Shown one piece after another: positions 25,683-34,248 of a DNA stretch of 64,000 nt. Made by a program: the position numbers and the translations under genes. The notes under the pieces were generated by a model. That model did no database searches. It saw only the letters and a program-made list of their open reading frames with translations, and was not told where the DNA came from. The stretch's first letter is position 1, and each line of letters opens with the position of its first letter. Source of the stretch: Dictyobacter formicarum (GTDB taxonomy: Bacteria > Chloroflexota > Ktedonobacteria > Ktedonobacterales > Ktedonobacteraceae); NCBI RefSeq assembly GCF_016587435.1, contig NZ_BNJJ01000010.1, forward strand, positions 62,001 through 126,000, written 5' to 3'.

Positions 25683-26419
25683 TAAGCATAATAAGCGGGT
25701 GCCGTTTTGAGGGTTTTCCACTGTCCACCGTCGTGGCCAAAGATGACCAGGGATACATGTTCTTGTTCGGTCAGGGTCAGCAGTTTACGCGTACTGGCGC
25801 GCACCTGCTCCTCATTCTCATCCATTGGCCAGGCTGGTCGATCGGGCGTAAAGGCAAACTGCATCAGGACCGCATCGATGGTCAGCAGGACCGGACCCGT
25901 TTGTGGCAGACGGAGCAGTACCGATTGATGACCGGTGGTATGGCCGCTCGTCTCCAGGAGTGTTAGTCCGGGCATAAGCTCGGTATCGCCATCGACCATC
26001 TGGTAACGCAGGTTTGGGTGGTCCCAGTGAGAGCGGGCCGCCGCAAAACGTGGATGTCCACCGCGCGCCAGCTCATAGTGGGAGCGCTGGACAACCAGTT
26101 CCGCCTGCGTAAAGGCATCATGATAGCCAGCATGATCGACATCGAAATGGGTACAGATCAGAACATCAATGTTGGCCGGGGACAGGCCAAGATCGGCCAG
26201 GTGCGCCAGCACATTTTTCTCCTGTTGTGGAGGCGGCGTCCCTGCAGGCCGGGGAACATCGGCCGGAAAGCCGCTATCGATCAAGACATGCGTGCCATCG
26301 CTCATCTCGACAAGATAGCAGCCCATCACCATCTCTAGCGTGCGACCAGCAGCAGGGACGGTCGAGTACGACACAGGTAAAAGATAGAGTTTCTGTGGGG
26401 TAGCGGTATATGTAGTCAT
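25682..26419 (-). CDS. Metallo-beta-lactamase-fold hydrolase, AHL-lactonase-like
   Basis: The 245-residue protein resembles N-acyl-homoserine lactonases in its opening (QKLYLLPVSYST) and in VLIDSGFP. The metal motif is ICTHFDVDHAG, where the usual HxHxDH reads H91-F-D93-V-D95-H96, so the second His ligand is Asp. Later ligands are the His of TSGHTTGHQSVL, the Asp of LLTIDAVLM and the His of VIFGHDGGQW. Lactone hydrolysis is possible but not shown. ATG at 26419 fits the family start; an earlier ATG at 26449 is less likely. Confidence 0.83.
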   Translation of the reverse strand: MTTYTATPQKLYLLPVSYSTVPAAGRTLEMVMGCYLVEMSDGTHVLIDSGFPADVPRPAGTPPPQQEKNVLAHLADLGLSPANIDVLICTHFDVDHAGYHDAFTQAELVVQRSHYELARGGHPRFAAARSHWDHPNLRYQMVDGDTELMPGLTLLETSGHTTGHQSVLLRLPQTGPVLLTIDAVLMQFAFTPDRPAWPMDENEEQVRASTRKLLTLTEQEHVSLVIFGHDGGQWKTLKTAPAYYA

Positions 26420-26605
26420 CCAGCAAGCAAACCTTTCTGCAATTAGCATTCATCCAAGCACGAATGCCAAGATAGCTTCGAACGGGTGTCCACTAGAGAG
26501 TATAGGTGAATGCGCGTATAGAAACTGTAAATACCATTACAGACAAAAAACGAGATTTGTGCTATGGTGGTATTAGAGGTAACATGTTCTCGTCAATGAA
26601 GAAAA

Positions 26606-26705
26606 TTGGGCGCGAGGACCGAACGTATGGGGGGAACGTTTACGTACGTCGAGGGAGAAATCGGGGGCAAGGAGATGATGTTCCCAACATCCTCGCCCGA
26701 ACCTA
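26606..26705 (+). repeat. Diverged REP-like repeats
   Basis: Two units: GGGCGCGAGGACCGAACGTATG near 26608 (split here as two words GGGCGCGAGG and ACCGAACGTATG) and a longer one from AAATCGGGGGCAAGG near 26659 to CTCGCCCGAACCTATTG near 26704. Confidence 0.6.
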
Positions 26706-26798
26706 TTGTTGTCGTGTTTATTTTTTCGTTGTCGTGAGGGGTGGGGAAATCGGGTGCCAAAATATTGTTTGTCGATTATGTATCTTTCGGCAAATATG

Positions 26799-26855
26799 CT
26801 TGACAAAAGCAATTAGTTGATTGATAATAGCAAGTATGTAGTTGCTTTTGTCAAG
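26799..26855 (+). promoter_or_regulatory. Promoter flanked by 14-base inverted repeats upstream of the MarR-GNAT gene
   Basis: TTGACA (26800-26805) and GATAAT (26823-26828) are 17 bases apart. CTTGACAAAAGCAA (26799-26812) covers the -35 box and its exact complement TTGCTTTTGTCAAG (26842-26855) lies beyond the -10 box, 14 bases before the start codon. A regulator bound to both arms would block the promoter. Confidence 0.75.
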
Positions 26856-26869
26856 TAATGAGGTGAAGT

Positions 26870-27799
26870 ATGGTACTCGAGGATATTGATGAGAGAATCA
26901 GTATTGTGCGGCATTTTAATCGTTCGTTCACACGGCAGATTGGTGTGTTACGCGAGGGTCTGTTGCACAGTCCCTATACTTTGACTGAGGCTCGCATCAT
27001 ATTTGAGCTGGCGCACCGCGAGCAGACCACGGCTTCGCAGCTGGGGCGCGAACTGGGGCTGGACCCGGGCTACCTTAGCCGTATCCTGGCGCAGTTGGAG
27101 CAGCGTGGTTTGACCGAGAAGAGGCGCTCTGACAATGATGGACGGCAGTATTTGTTGTCGCTGACGGCTGAAGGCCGGGAGGCCGCACAACTGCTTGATC
27201 AGCGTTCGCGTGATGAAGTAGCGGAGATGCTCAACGCGTTGAGTGAGGGGGAGCAGCAGCGCCTCATAAAAGCGATGCAGGACATCGAAGGTATTCTCAC
27301 AAAGAGCTTCAAGTTTTCCGAGCCATTTTTTCTGCGCCCGCACCAGCCGGGAGACATGGGCTGGGTCACGCATCGGCATGGCGTGCTCTACGCCAGGGAA
27401 TATGGCTGGGACGAGCGCTTCGAAGCGCTCGTTGCCCAGATTGTAGCGGGTTTCGTCAACAACTATGATCCCGCCCACGAACATTGCTGGATCGCCGAGA
27501 TGCAAGGGGAGATCGTCGGCTCCGTCTTTTTAGTCCGGGCCAGTGATAGCATGGCCAAGCTCAGATTGCTGCTGGTCGAACCAAACGCCCGTGGTCTGGG
27601 TCTGGGTAGCCACCTGGTCGAAGCCTGCATCCGCTTCGCTCGCCAGCACGGCTATCAAAAGATACAGCTCTGGACCAACAGCGTACTGCTCGCGGCGCGG
27701 CACATCTACCAGAAGGCTGGCTTCAAACTGGTCGCAGAAGAAGCCCACCATAGCTTCGGCCACGACCTGATTGGAGAAACCTGGGAGCTTGTCTTATAG
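26870..27799 (+). CDS. MarR-family regulator fused to GNAT N-acetyltransferase
   Basis: The 309-residue protein has a MarR winged helix in about residues 1-145 (LTEARIIFELAHREQTTASQLGRELGLDPGYLSRILAQLEQRGLTEKRRSDNDGRQYLLSLT), then a GNAT domain at about 155-309 with the acetyl-CoA loop VEPNARGLGLGSHLVEACIRFAR and the C-terminal YQKAGFKLVAEE. This fusion is a known architecture. It may sense and acetylate the same small molecule. Autoregulation is suggested by the inverted repeats around its promoter. GAGGTGAAGT precedes the ATG. Confidence 0.93.
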   Translation: MVLEDIDERISIVRHFNRSFTRQIGVLREGLLHSPYTLTEARIIFELAHREQTTASQLGRELGLDPGYLSRILAQLEQRGLTEKRRSDNDGRQYLLSLTAEGREAAQLLDQRSRDEVAEMLNALSEGEQQRLIKAMQDIEGILTKSFKFSEPFFLRPHQPGDMGWVTHRHGVLYAREYGWDERFEALVAQIVAGFVNNYDPAHEHCWIAEMQGEIVGSVFLVRASDSMAKLRLLLVEPNARGLGLGSHLVEACIRFARQHGYQKIQLWTNSVLLAARHIYQKAGFKLVAEEAHHSFGHDLIGETWELVL

Positions 27800-27821
27800 T
27801 CATAACCCCCGCCGCAGCATT

Positions 27822-27863
27822 GACGTGCGGCGAGGCGGGAAGCGCCCGCAAGGGGCGCACTTA
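27822..27863 (+). repeat. REP-like hairpin
   Basis: GCGCCC-GCAAG-GGGCGC followed by ACTTATT, a changed tail, between convergent stops. Confidence 0.6.
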
Positions 27864-28421
27864 TTTCACGACGCGGAACGAGAGATGGGTGGCCCCTGGT
27901 GTTTCAAGTGTTCGTATGTGCTCCAAGTGGATAGACTTGGAGCCCAGGTGATCGAAGAGGCGGACGCCTTCACCCAGAAGGATATGGGCAACAGCCATGT
28001 TGATCTCGTCGAGTAGGCCGGCCTTCAAGGCTTGTTGGACCGCGCTTGCACCATGCAGAGCAACCTGTTTCTCGCCCGCGAGCTCCTGTGCTTTTTGTAT
28101 TGCACTTTCAATGCCATCGGTGACAAAGTAGAATTGTGTCTTGCCTTTTTTCACGGGCTCGCGTGCCTGCGATTGCAAGACAATTACAGGCCACTCGGGA
28201 GCTGTGCCATCGGGAAAGACCCACCCATTGTCATTGTCAATCATATTGAAGCTTCGGTGTCCCATGATCACCGCGCCCGTCTCGTTAAGCGGATCGCCCG
28301 CTACTTCGTATAGCCTGTCCCATGCATTGGAAAACCAGGCGAATACCTCCGATACATCATCATTTTTATCGGCGATAAATCCATCCAGTGATACCGAAAG
28401 GCCAAACATAACTTTTCCCAT
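27861..28421 (-). CDS. Dihydrofolate reductase-family (RibD C-terminal-like) protein
   Basis: The 186-residue protein has the NADPH-binding DHFR/RibD fold: VMFGLSVSLDGFIAD at the start, GAVIMGHRSFNMID, and GEKQVALHGASAVQQALKAGLLDEINMAVAHILLGEGVRLF near the end. These proteins reduce unknown substrates; most bacterial paralogues are not FolA. ATG at 28421 follows GGAG; a TTG twelve bases upstream is less likely. The upstream region carries no clear operator. Confidence 0.88.
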   Translation of the reverse strand: MGKVMFGLSVSLDGFIADKNDDVSEVFAWFSNAWDRLYEVAGDPLNETGAVIMGHRSFNMIDNDNGWVFPDGTAPEWPVIVLQSQAREPVKKGKTQFYFVTDGIESAIQKAQELAGEKQVALHGASAVQQALKAGLLDEINMAVAHILLGEGVRLFDHLGSKSIHLEHIRTLETPGATHLSFRVVK

Positions 28422-28574
28422 AGAGTGCTCCAAATCTTTGCGTATGCTATGCTGTTTGAAATGTCAGGTAAAAACAGCATATACCAAGGAAGACAAAAAA
28501 ACTTCTTCGATCTTGCTTTTTTTACATAGAATATGCTGGTGTGGCGAAGCCTTCCTCAACTAAGCAGCCCCGAT

Positions 28575-29063
28575 TCACTGCTTAGTTGAGGTTTTCTCCA
28601 GAGACGCCCTTTGGCGGGCAACGCTTTCGAGCAGTTGCAGTTCCTTACGCAAGATGGGTGTCATAACCAGGGGATTGATGAGGCGCTCGATAAAGCCCTG
28701 GAGGCCTGGGCTGGCATTCTCCGTGTGAAGAATCTCCACATGCGACATCTGGGCCTGCTCCATAGAGGTCACCGTAAAGGTCGTGACGACATTGTGGATC
28801 GGGTCAATATCCTGTTCGACCAATACCGTGCCCGGCACTGGTTCGCTCACACGTTGATAAAAGGAACGCACCACGCCGAGTGCACGCGCCTTAAAGCGGA
28901 TAATGGTGCCATCACCGTAGCCTCCCTGCTCAACCTGTAGATTATACAGGCTTCCTTTCGGCAGAATCTGTGGGTGCCCCTGGCGATAGTCTGCAATCGT
29001 CGCATAGACATCTTCCGAAGGTGCATCGAGAATAGCGGCAGCCTTTACCTCGATCGGTCTCAT
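28575..29063 (-). CDS. SRPBCC-family (polyketide cyclase/START-like) protein
   Basis: The 162-residue protein opens with IEVKAAAILDAPSEDVYATIADYRQGHPQILPKG, the first strand and helix of the START/Bet v 1 fold, and ends with a long helix LINPLVMTPILRKELQLLESVAR that closes the hydrophobic cavity. Ligand unknown. ATG at 29063 follows GAGGTGACATT; a long upstream extension lacks coding character. Its leader contains a 34-base palindrome. Lies 130 bases after the erythromycin-esterase-like gene on the same strand. Confidence 0.87.
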   Translation of the reverse strand: MRPIEVKAAAILDAPSEDVYATIADYRQGHPQILPKGSLYNLQVEQGGYGDGTIIRFKARALGVVRSFYQRVSEPVPGTVLVEQDIDPIHNVVTTFTVTSMEQAQMSHVEILHTENASPGLQGFIERLINPLVMTPILRKELQLLESVARQRASLEKTSTKQ

Positions 29064-29083
29064 AATGTCACCTCGCTTTTTAA

Positions 29084-29117
29084 GACTACAGAATAGAGTA
29101 CTCTCTATTCTGTAGTC
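29084..29117. promoter_or_regulatory. 34-base perfect palindrome upstream of the SRPBCC gene
   Basis: GACTACAGAATAGAG (29084-29098) and its exact complement (29103-29117) around TACT, 21 bases before the start codon. Either a large operator or a leader hairpin. Confidence 0.7.
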
Positions 29118-29121
29118 GTTA

Positions 29122-29165
29122 TATGACTTGAAGTAATATATCTGCATGTAATATAACTCGAAGTC
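29122..29165. promoter_or_regulatory. Second, imperfect inverted repeat in the same leader
   Basis: ATGACTTGAAGTAATAT and ATATAACTCGAAGTCAT are complementary at 14 of 17 positions around a 10-base centre. It sits upstream of the 34-base palindrome. Confidence 0.5.
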
Positions 29166-29192
29166 ATGCGCTTTGACAAGATCTGGTGTCAT

Positions 29193-30761
29193 TTATTTTG
29201 TCTTTGCCGCCTGAGTGGTGAGATAGCGCCAGCGCAGCACTACCACCAGGCCAGCAATCAGAGCGATGAACAGAACGATGCCCATGATGATATATCCCAG
29301 GTCATCGGACAGGGTGCCGAAGAAGGAGGCCTGGCTAGAGAGCATCTGCGAGGCATGCGTCTTCTGAAAATGGATGATGATATCAAATGCCTGACGAGGT
29401 GTATAGATTTGATCAATTCCTTCACCTGGATCCATCCCGGCGATACGCAGCGGCCGTCCCGTATCGAGCCAGTCAGCGACCGTACCGTGCTTCGGGCCCT
29501 GGCGCAAGTCGAGCATGTAGCGCGGAAGATTGACGCTACCTAGAGTGCCATTGAGACTGTACGGGTTAGGAGTAGAAATCGTATAAGTGGTAGGGGAGAG
29601 GGCGAAGCCAGCATTAAAACTTCCGCTGGAGAAGGTCATGCCCAGCGAGAGGTAGCGAGTGCCCAACCAGCGTCGCAGGTAGAATCCCATGTTGCCTTCA
29701 ATGGTTACCCCGTTCACGTGGTAGAGCGCTGCATTATTGGCGATATGACCGTCATGGGCCCAGAGCACCATGCGTCCGACATTATGTTGCTCAAGCCAGT
29801 TCACATTTTCAGCCATATACACGTCGCGCTGCAGGAACCAGTAAGAAGATGACGCATCGGTGGGTGGCGGAACATGATCAGGTGTAAACAGTGAATAGTA
29901 CTGCACAACACGATTGGGTGCAATCACTGAGTACTGCACCACGACGCGCGCATCCTGCAATGCCCTGGCAAAGGCCTGTGGCGACGAACGCTGTATATAA
30001 GCTGCCTGGTGTGTTTGCAACACATTGTAGACTCGCTGTGCATCATCTGTATAACGCTGCTTGCCGGCCTGATCCAGATTCTTATACTGACTCATTCCGC
30101 CAATGCCCTGATTATCGCTGATAAATTTCTGATAGATTGTGTGTGCCTGTTTCTCCTGCGATGGGTCCACCTTATGCAAATAGTTGAGCACGCCATCTAC
30201 AGTTGGGCGTTCCAATGCCTGCATATCGATGCCATAGAAATGGACCTTATGGGTATGAGCTGGATCGGCATTATAGGCGCGCAGCCATTCCAGCAGACTT
30301 TTTATCTCCTGGGTACGCCAGGTAATAAAGAGGTCATTGAGGAGAACGCTCCATATATTGTTGGAGCCGCCATTAATATAGCTATCGACCTCCTTGCCCA
30401 TCCCCCAGTCATCCTCCATCGCGAAGGCCGTAACGCCCATATGCTGCACCATATATTCTATAATGCGTGCCTTCATGGCGAAAAACTCATGGGTGCCATG
30501 CGTCTCTTCCCCCAGGCCCACAATTTGAGCCGTTCCAATCATCTGCTGCAGAGGTCGCAAATCGGCATCCGAGCCACCAGGTTCCGCAGTCTTAAAAGGC
30601 ACCGCATGCTGGCGAATCCACGCGGTAACATCATCGTTCGCTTTCTGGGTGGTAGAGGCTGCAGCTTGAGCAGGCGGCACCATTGTCATAAGAGATAGAC
30701 AGAGCAATAGAGCGACCAGTCCTCCACAGACCAGCCAGCCAGCGTACCCGCTGAATTTCAT
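29193..30761 (-). CDS. Erythromycin esterase-like protein, exported and membrane-anchored
   Basis: The 522-residue protein has an N-terminal signal (LVCGGLVALLLCLSLMTMVPP, cleavage near AQA-A at about 33) and a C-terminal membrane helix (IIMGIVLFIALIAGLVVVL) before a basic tail. The catalytic domain shows IVGLGEETHGTHEFFAMKARII (84-105), with the Glu and His of EreA/EreB and succinoglycan-biosynthesis-type members, and VLWAHDGHIANN later. Ere enzymes open macrolide lactones, but most family members have unknown substrates, and an extracellular face is unusual. AAGGAG precedes the ATG. Confidence 0.88.
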   Translation of the reverse strand: MKFSGYAGWLVCGGLVALLLCLSLMTMVPPAQAAASTTQKANDDVTAWIRQHAVPFKTAEPGGSDADLRPLQQMIGTAQIVGLGEETHGTHEFFAMKARIIEYMVQHMGVTAFAMEDDWGMGKEVDSYINGGSNNIWSVLLNDLFITWRTQEIKSLLEWLRAYNADPAHTHKVHFYGIDMQALERPTVDGVLNYLHKVDPSQEKQAHTIYQKFISDNQGIGGMSQYKNLDQAGKQRYTDDAQRVYNVLQTHQAAYIQRSSPQAFARALQDARVVVQYSVIAPNRVVQYYSLFTPDHVPPPTDASSSYWFLQRDVYMAENVNWLEQHNVGRMVLWAHDGHIANNAALYHVNGVTIEGNMGFYLRRWLGTRYLSLGMTFSSGSFNAGFALSPTTYTISTPNPYSLNGTLGSVNLPRYMLDLRQGPKHGTVADWLDTGRPLRIAGMDPGEGIDQIYTPRQAFDIIIHFQKTHASQMLSSQASFFGTLSDDLGYIIMGIVLFIALIAGLVVVLRWRYLTTQAAKTK

Positions 30762-31084
30762 AAAGCACTCCTTGCTTTGTTTTTTTATTGCTTATTGTTA
30801 TAGTAAATAAAGCCAATTGTTATATGAGCAAGTAATACTTAACATACAGGAGATAGATTGTCAAGAGGGGAAGAACAAGTTTCAAGGATTTTTTACGCAG
30901 TGCGTAACAGGTGCATGGAGAGGTGCTTTTGCAGGCGTGAGGTGGAAAGTAGTTATAAAGTGGTTATTGAGAGCTGTGAGGTCGGATCAAAAGAGGCTCA
31001 CTGGAAAGCACCAGCGAGCCTCTCATCTGTTTTACGGCTGAACGATTGAGGAGTCAGTGTCGATGCCGACTCCTCTTAATTGAG
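30762..31084. other. Spacer with two hairpins, no gene
   Basis: The left third is A+T rich and should hold the promoter of the leftward esterase-like gene. Hairpins at 30993-31022 and 31048-31075 serve the gene that ends at 31085. Short open frames here lack ribosome sites. Confidence 0.5.
30993..31022 (-). terminator. Terminator for the secreted zincin-like gene
   Basis: GAGGCTC-A-CTGG pairs with CCAG-C-GAGCCTC around AAAGCA. On the leftward strand the stem is followed by TTTT. A second stem, GAGGAGTC (31048-31055) with GACTCCTC (31068-31075), lies nearer the stop codon. Confidence 0.6.
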
Positions 31085-32326
31085 CTAGCAGCCCTTGGCA
31101 ACGCCAGCGAAGTTGTTCAGATATGTATAGTAGCCCTCAGCTGCGCGCGATGGTGACTCGCGGGCAAACCAGGAGTAATGTACCTCATCCTCAGGATGGT
31201 AATCCACGCCATTGGGCATATGGACAGTGAAGCCAAAGCCAACAACCGGGTCACCGGTCTCAAGGTCTGAGGTACAGCCATACTGTGGAGCAGTTGGTGT
31301 CAGCCAGGGGTTGATGGAGTTATTAACGAACGGGTCATCCATCCACTCCTGAACCTCGTGGCTCAGACCATGAATATCCTGGACGTAGGACGTTGTATCG
31401 CCAGGGTTGGTGCGGAAGATTCCGGGTGAGCTGTAAGAGGCAAACATATATGTTTGCACCTGCTGCTGACCATTGCCATTCAGTGAAGAAAAAGCACCAT
31501 GATAGCCAAGCACACAACAGTTGGCAGTATTATTGCCCTCATACAGGAAAGTATTGTCCACCAGGAAGATTGGCAAGACTTGTGAACTGATATGCAGATT
31601 GTTCAGGGTCTCGTGCAGTCGGCTTGAGAACCAGTTATAGTCCATCAGACCAATGCGGGCATGTGATCGTGAACCAACGGTGATCTGGCCCTGGTTGGCA
31701 GGGACACTGTAGGAAACGGTCGGAAGTACAGTTGGCTGACCCAACAGCACATGATAACCAGAGTTACTCTTGCCCCACTGTGCGCGATAGATAGCATCGC
31801 CCAACTGTGTTACATCGCTGGGCTCCTGAACTGGACGTGCATTGGCCGGAGCTACTCCAGACTGACTGGGTGGCGCACTGGCTGTGGAATCAGCGGCGGC
31901 ACCAATGTCTGCTTTCTGGAAGACCGGTGACTGAACGGTTGCTGATACCCTATCTGTGCCATCGAGCACATTGTTGGCGTCCACTGACTTCACAAACGTG
32001 AAGCGGAAGGGAATGATCACAGTAGGAATAGTGGTGGTCGCATCACCTGCATTGGGATTAGTGCCCACCATGGTATAAGGGTAGGTAACTTTATTGGTCG
32101 GATCGGTGAAAGAGGAACGGAAGTAAGGAATCGTATTGGCACGCGCCGAGAAATTTGTCACGCCCCCATCGGTGGCGTACTGTGGTGTGCCCAGGCCATC
32201 ATCAGTAGGAGGGGCAGCATGTGCAGTGCTGTTTTGAAAATAGAAAGCCCCAACGGCCAGGGCTAACACAGTAAGGATTGCGATAGCAGCGCTAACAAAG
32301 CGAATAGAACGCAGGTATTTCCTCAT
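31085..32326 (-). CDS. Secreted zincin-like protein with HEVQE motif
   Basis: The 413-residue protein has a signal peptide (IRFVSAAIAILTVLALAVGA, cleavage near AHA-A). The body is beta-rich with long Ala/Pro/Ser stretches. A metallopeptidase-like motif is DIHGLSHEVQEWMDDP, an HExxE form where gluzincins have HExxH, followed at a distance by EDEVHYSWFARE. Protease function is therefore doubtful without structure; no family was named. ATG at 32326 follows AGGAG by seven bases and is preferred to 32341. Two hairpins follow the gene. Confidence 0.75.
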   Translation of the reverse strand: MRKYLRSIRFVSAAIAILTVLALAVGAFYFQNSTAHAAPPTDDGLGTPQYATDGGVTNFSARANTIPYFRSSFTDPTNKVTYPYTMVGTNPNAGDATTTIPTVIIPFRFTFVKSVDANNVLDGTDRVSATVQSPVFQKADIGAAADSTASAPPSQSGVAPANARPVQEPSDVTQLGDAIYRAQWGKSNSGYHVLLGQPTVLPTVSYSVPANQGQITVGSRSHARIGLMDYNWFSSRLHETLNNLHISSQVLPIFLVDNTFLYEGNNTANCCVLGYHGAFSSLNGNGQQQVQTYMFASYSSPGIFRTNPGDTTSYVQDIHGLSHEVQEWMDDPFVNNSINPWLTPTAPQYGCTSDLETGDPVVGFGFTVHMPNGVDYHPEDEVHYSWFARESPSRAAEGYYTYLNNFAGVAKGC

Positions 32327-32731
32327 GAAATAGCTCCTCATGTGCGAACAATAAATTCAATCAGTTTTAGTGGGAAAAAAATTGTACAGCGCAGGCACCC
32401 GCGTGTACATACTGAATGCATGGTTTCCTTGTTTTTTTGGAAGCCTTCTTTCTACCTTATGTTCTTTGGAAGTTATATAAATATTGACATATAACTATTT
32501 GCCAATTTTACACTAATCGTCCCAATAATACAATACCCAATTTGCTAAAATAGCACATCAATACTATGCGTTAACTAGAGAGAGAATGCTCAGAATGGTT
32601 GAGTAAAGCTGAACTTACAATGTGGCTTTAGAAAGGAATTTGAGCTTGATTTTTAAAAGAACTCGGACGCAAGATCCGAACATATGTTAGAATGCTGGAA
32701 AATGTACATATGAGAAGAGGTGTATGGGTTT
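32327..32731. other. 405-base spacer between divergent genes
   Basis: A+T-rich, without a supported ORF. A fragment of the dispersed repeat (CGGACGCAAGATCCGAACATATG form) lies at about 32664-32690. Promoters for both neighbours should lie here but no convincing -35/-10 pair stands out. Confidence 0.45.
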
Positions 32732-33844
32732 ATGTATCAACCACAGGTAGGTGATTCTCTCGACGTTCTTGATACGCCGGCGATGATTGTGGATCTGGCA
32801 CTGATGGAGGGAAATATTGCCAGCTTGATGAAGCGTTTCCGGGCACGAAACGTGCAGGTACGGCCGCATCTCAAGACGGTGAAGAGCCCTGATCTGGCTC
32901 TGCGCCTGTTGGCGGCCGGCGCTATCGGTGGCTGCGTGGCCAAGGTGAGCGAGGCTGAAGTGATGGTTGAGGGGGGCATCGAGGACCTGCTGATCACGAC
33001 CGAGATCGTTGGCAAGCCCAAGCTGGCCCGGCTGGTGGACCTGCTGCAAGCACATCCGCTGATCAAGGTAGTTGTGGATAGCGTGGTTGGGGCGCGGGAG
33101 CTCAACGCAGCGGTCGGAGCAGCTGGATTGGAGGCCAATGTGCTGCTCGACCTGAATGTGGGGCAGAACCGCTGTGGCGCCACGCCAGGTGCTGAGGCAC
33201 TGGACCTGGCCCGGCAGATTGGCGACATGGAGCACCTGCAACTGATCGGTGTGCAGGGATACGAAGGACATCTGCAGCACATCCACGATCAGCAGGAGCG
33301 CCAGCAGCGCTGCCAGCAGGCCATGCGGGCCCTCACCGAGACCGCCGAACACCTGCGCACAGCCGGCTTCCCCATCCAGATCGTCACCACCGGGGGCACC
33401 GGAACGGCCGAGTTCTGTGCCGACTTTGACGGCATCACCGAAGTGCAGCCCGGCTCATTCGTGTTCATGGACACCGATTACCGCAACGCTCTGGGGCCAG
33501 TCTACTCCAATGCGTTGACCATCCTATCAACCGTCATCAGCCGTCCCTCGCCCGACTGCGTCATCATCGACGCCGGACTCAAATCGCTCTCGACCGATAG
33601 CGGCATGGCCGAGCCCAAGGGGCTGGCGCAGATCGCCTATCAGCCAAAGGGAGATGAACATGGAGCGTTAAGCTGGCGGAACGAGAACGCAGTCGGTGAA
33701 CTACCACTCCAGATCGGTGACCGCGTCGAGTTGATTCCCAGCCATATCGACACCACCATCAACCTGCATGACACCTATTATGCCTACCGCGATGGACGTA
33801 TCGAAGCCATCTGGCCGGTCGCGGCGCGAGGAAAAGTACAATAG
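32732..33844 (+). CDS. DSD1-type PLP enzyme (D-threonine aldolase / D-serine dehydratase-like)
   Basis: The 370-residue protein has an alanine-racemase-like N-terminal barrel with the PLP lysine in VRPHLKT (Lys48), the block GCVAKVSEAEVMVEGGIEDLL, the phosphate-binding TTGGTGT, and a C-terminal beta domain with PSHIDTTINLHDTYYAYRDG, whose His residues are usual metal ligands. Such enzymes cleave D-threo-3-hydroxyamino acids to glycine and an aldehyde, or dehydrate D-serine. ATG at 32732 is preferred to a GTG at 32720 that lies inside the AGAGG site. Confidence 0.9.
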   Translation: MYQPQVGDSLDVLDTPAMIVDLALMEGNIASLMKRFRARNVQVRPHLKTVKSPDLALRLLAAGAIGGCVAKVSEAEVMVEGGIEDLLITTEIVGKPKLARLVDLLQAHPLIKVVVDSVVGARELNAAVGAAGLEANVLLDLNVGQNRCGATPGAEALDLARQIGDMEHLQLIGVQGYEGHLQHIHDQQERQQRCQQAMRALTETAEHLRTAGFPIQIVTTGGTGTAEFCADFDGITEVQPGSFVFMDTDYRNALGPVYSNALTILSTVISRPSPDCVIIDAGLKSLSTDSGMAEPKGLAQIAYQPKGDEHGALSWRNENAVGELPLQIGDRVELIPSHIDTTINLHDTYYAYRDGRIEAIWPVAARGKVQ

Positions 33845-33892
33845 ACGATTACGAAGCGCGAGGGCGTGCCTATCAATCGAGCGACAGATGGA

Positions 33893-34231
33893 TCAATAGG
33901 TTTTTGTCGCATCCAGATTGGCGCGCCACATATCCTCAAGTGTTTTCAGATCGTCCATAAAGGCGGCCGCGCTCTGACCCGTCTTCTGCGTGAGTTCTTC
34001 AAGCACCGTGAAGGTAAAGGCCCCGGCGCCCAGCGCCTCCCAATCCTGCTGCAGCCTGGGATGGACCGTAGAGCCAGTCGTTACGGCGAACTGAAAATGG
34101 TTGAGCGCACTCTGCAGATTGGCTGTATGGTTGAGCAAATACTGGCCGGTCTGGCTATTCTCAATCATATAGATGCCACCGACGATTTCACGCTCTTTAT
34201 ACGCCTGTAAGAGCTCTTTTCTGCGATTCAT
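33893..34231 (-). CDS. GIY-YIG nuclease-family protein
   Basis: The 112-residue protein has the core GGIYMIENSQTGQYLLNHTANLQSALNHFQF, which matches the GIY...YIG region with Y-L-L in the second part, and a C-terminal EELTQKTGQSAAAFMDDLKTLEDMW helix with the acidic residue expected in the active site. Family members make single-strand or double-strand breaks; small stand-alone members are mostly uncharacterised. Gap to the upstream gene is 17 bases, so the two form an operon. Confidence 0.8.
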   Translation of the reverse strand: MNRRKELLQAYKEREIVGGIYMIENSQTGQYLLNHTANLQSALNHFQFAVTTGSTVHPRLQQDWEALGAGAFTFTVLEELTQKTGQSAAAFMDDLKTLEDMWRANLDATKTY

Positions 34232-34248
34232 TGTTCATACCTTTTCTA

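Noticed and set aside
30009..30698. 229-codon plus-strand frame opposite the erythromycin-esterase-like gene
   Set aside because: Antisense shadow; the minus-strand gene has signal, motif and ribosome site.
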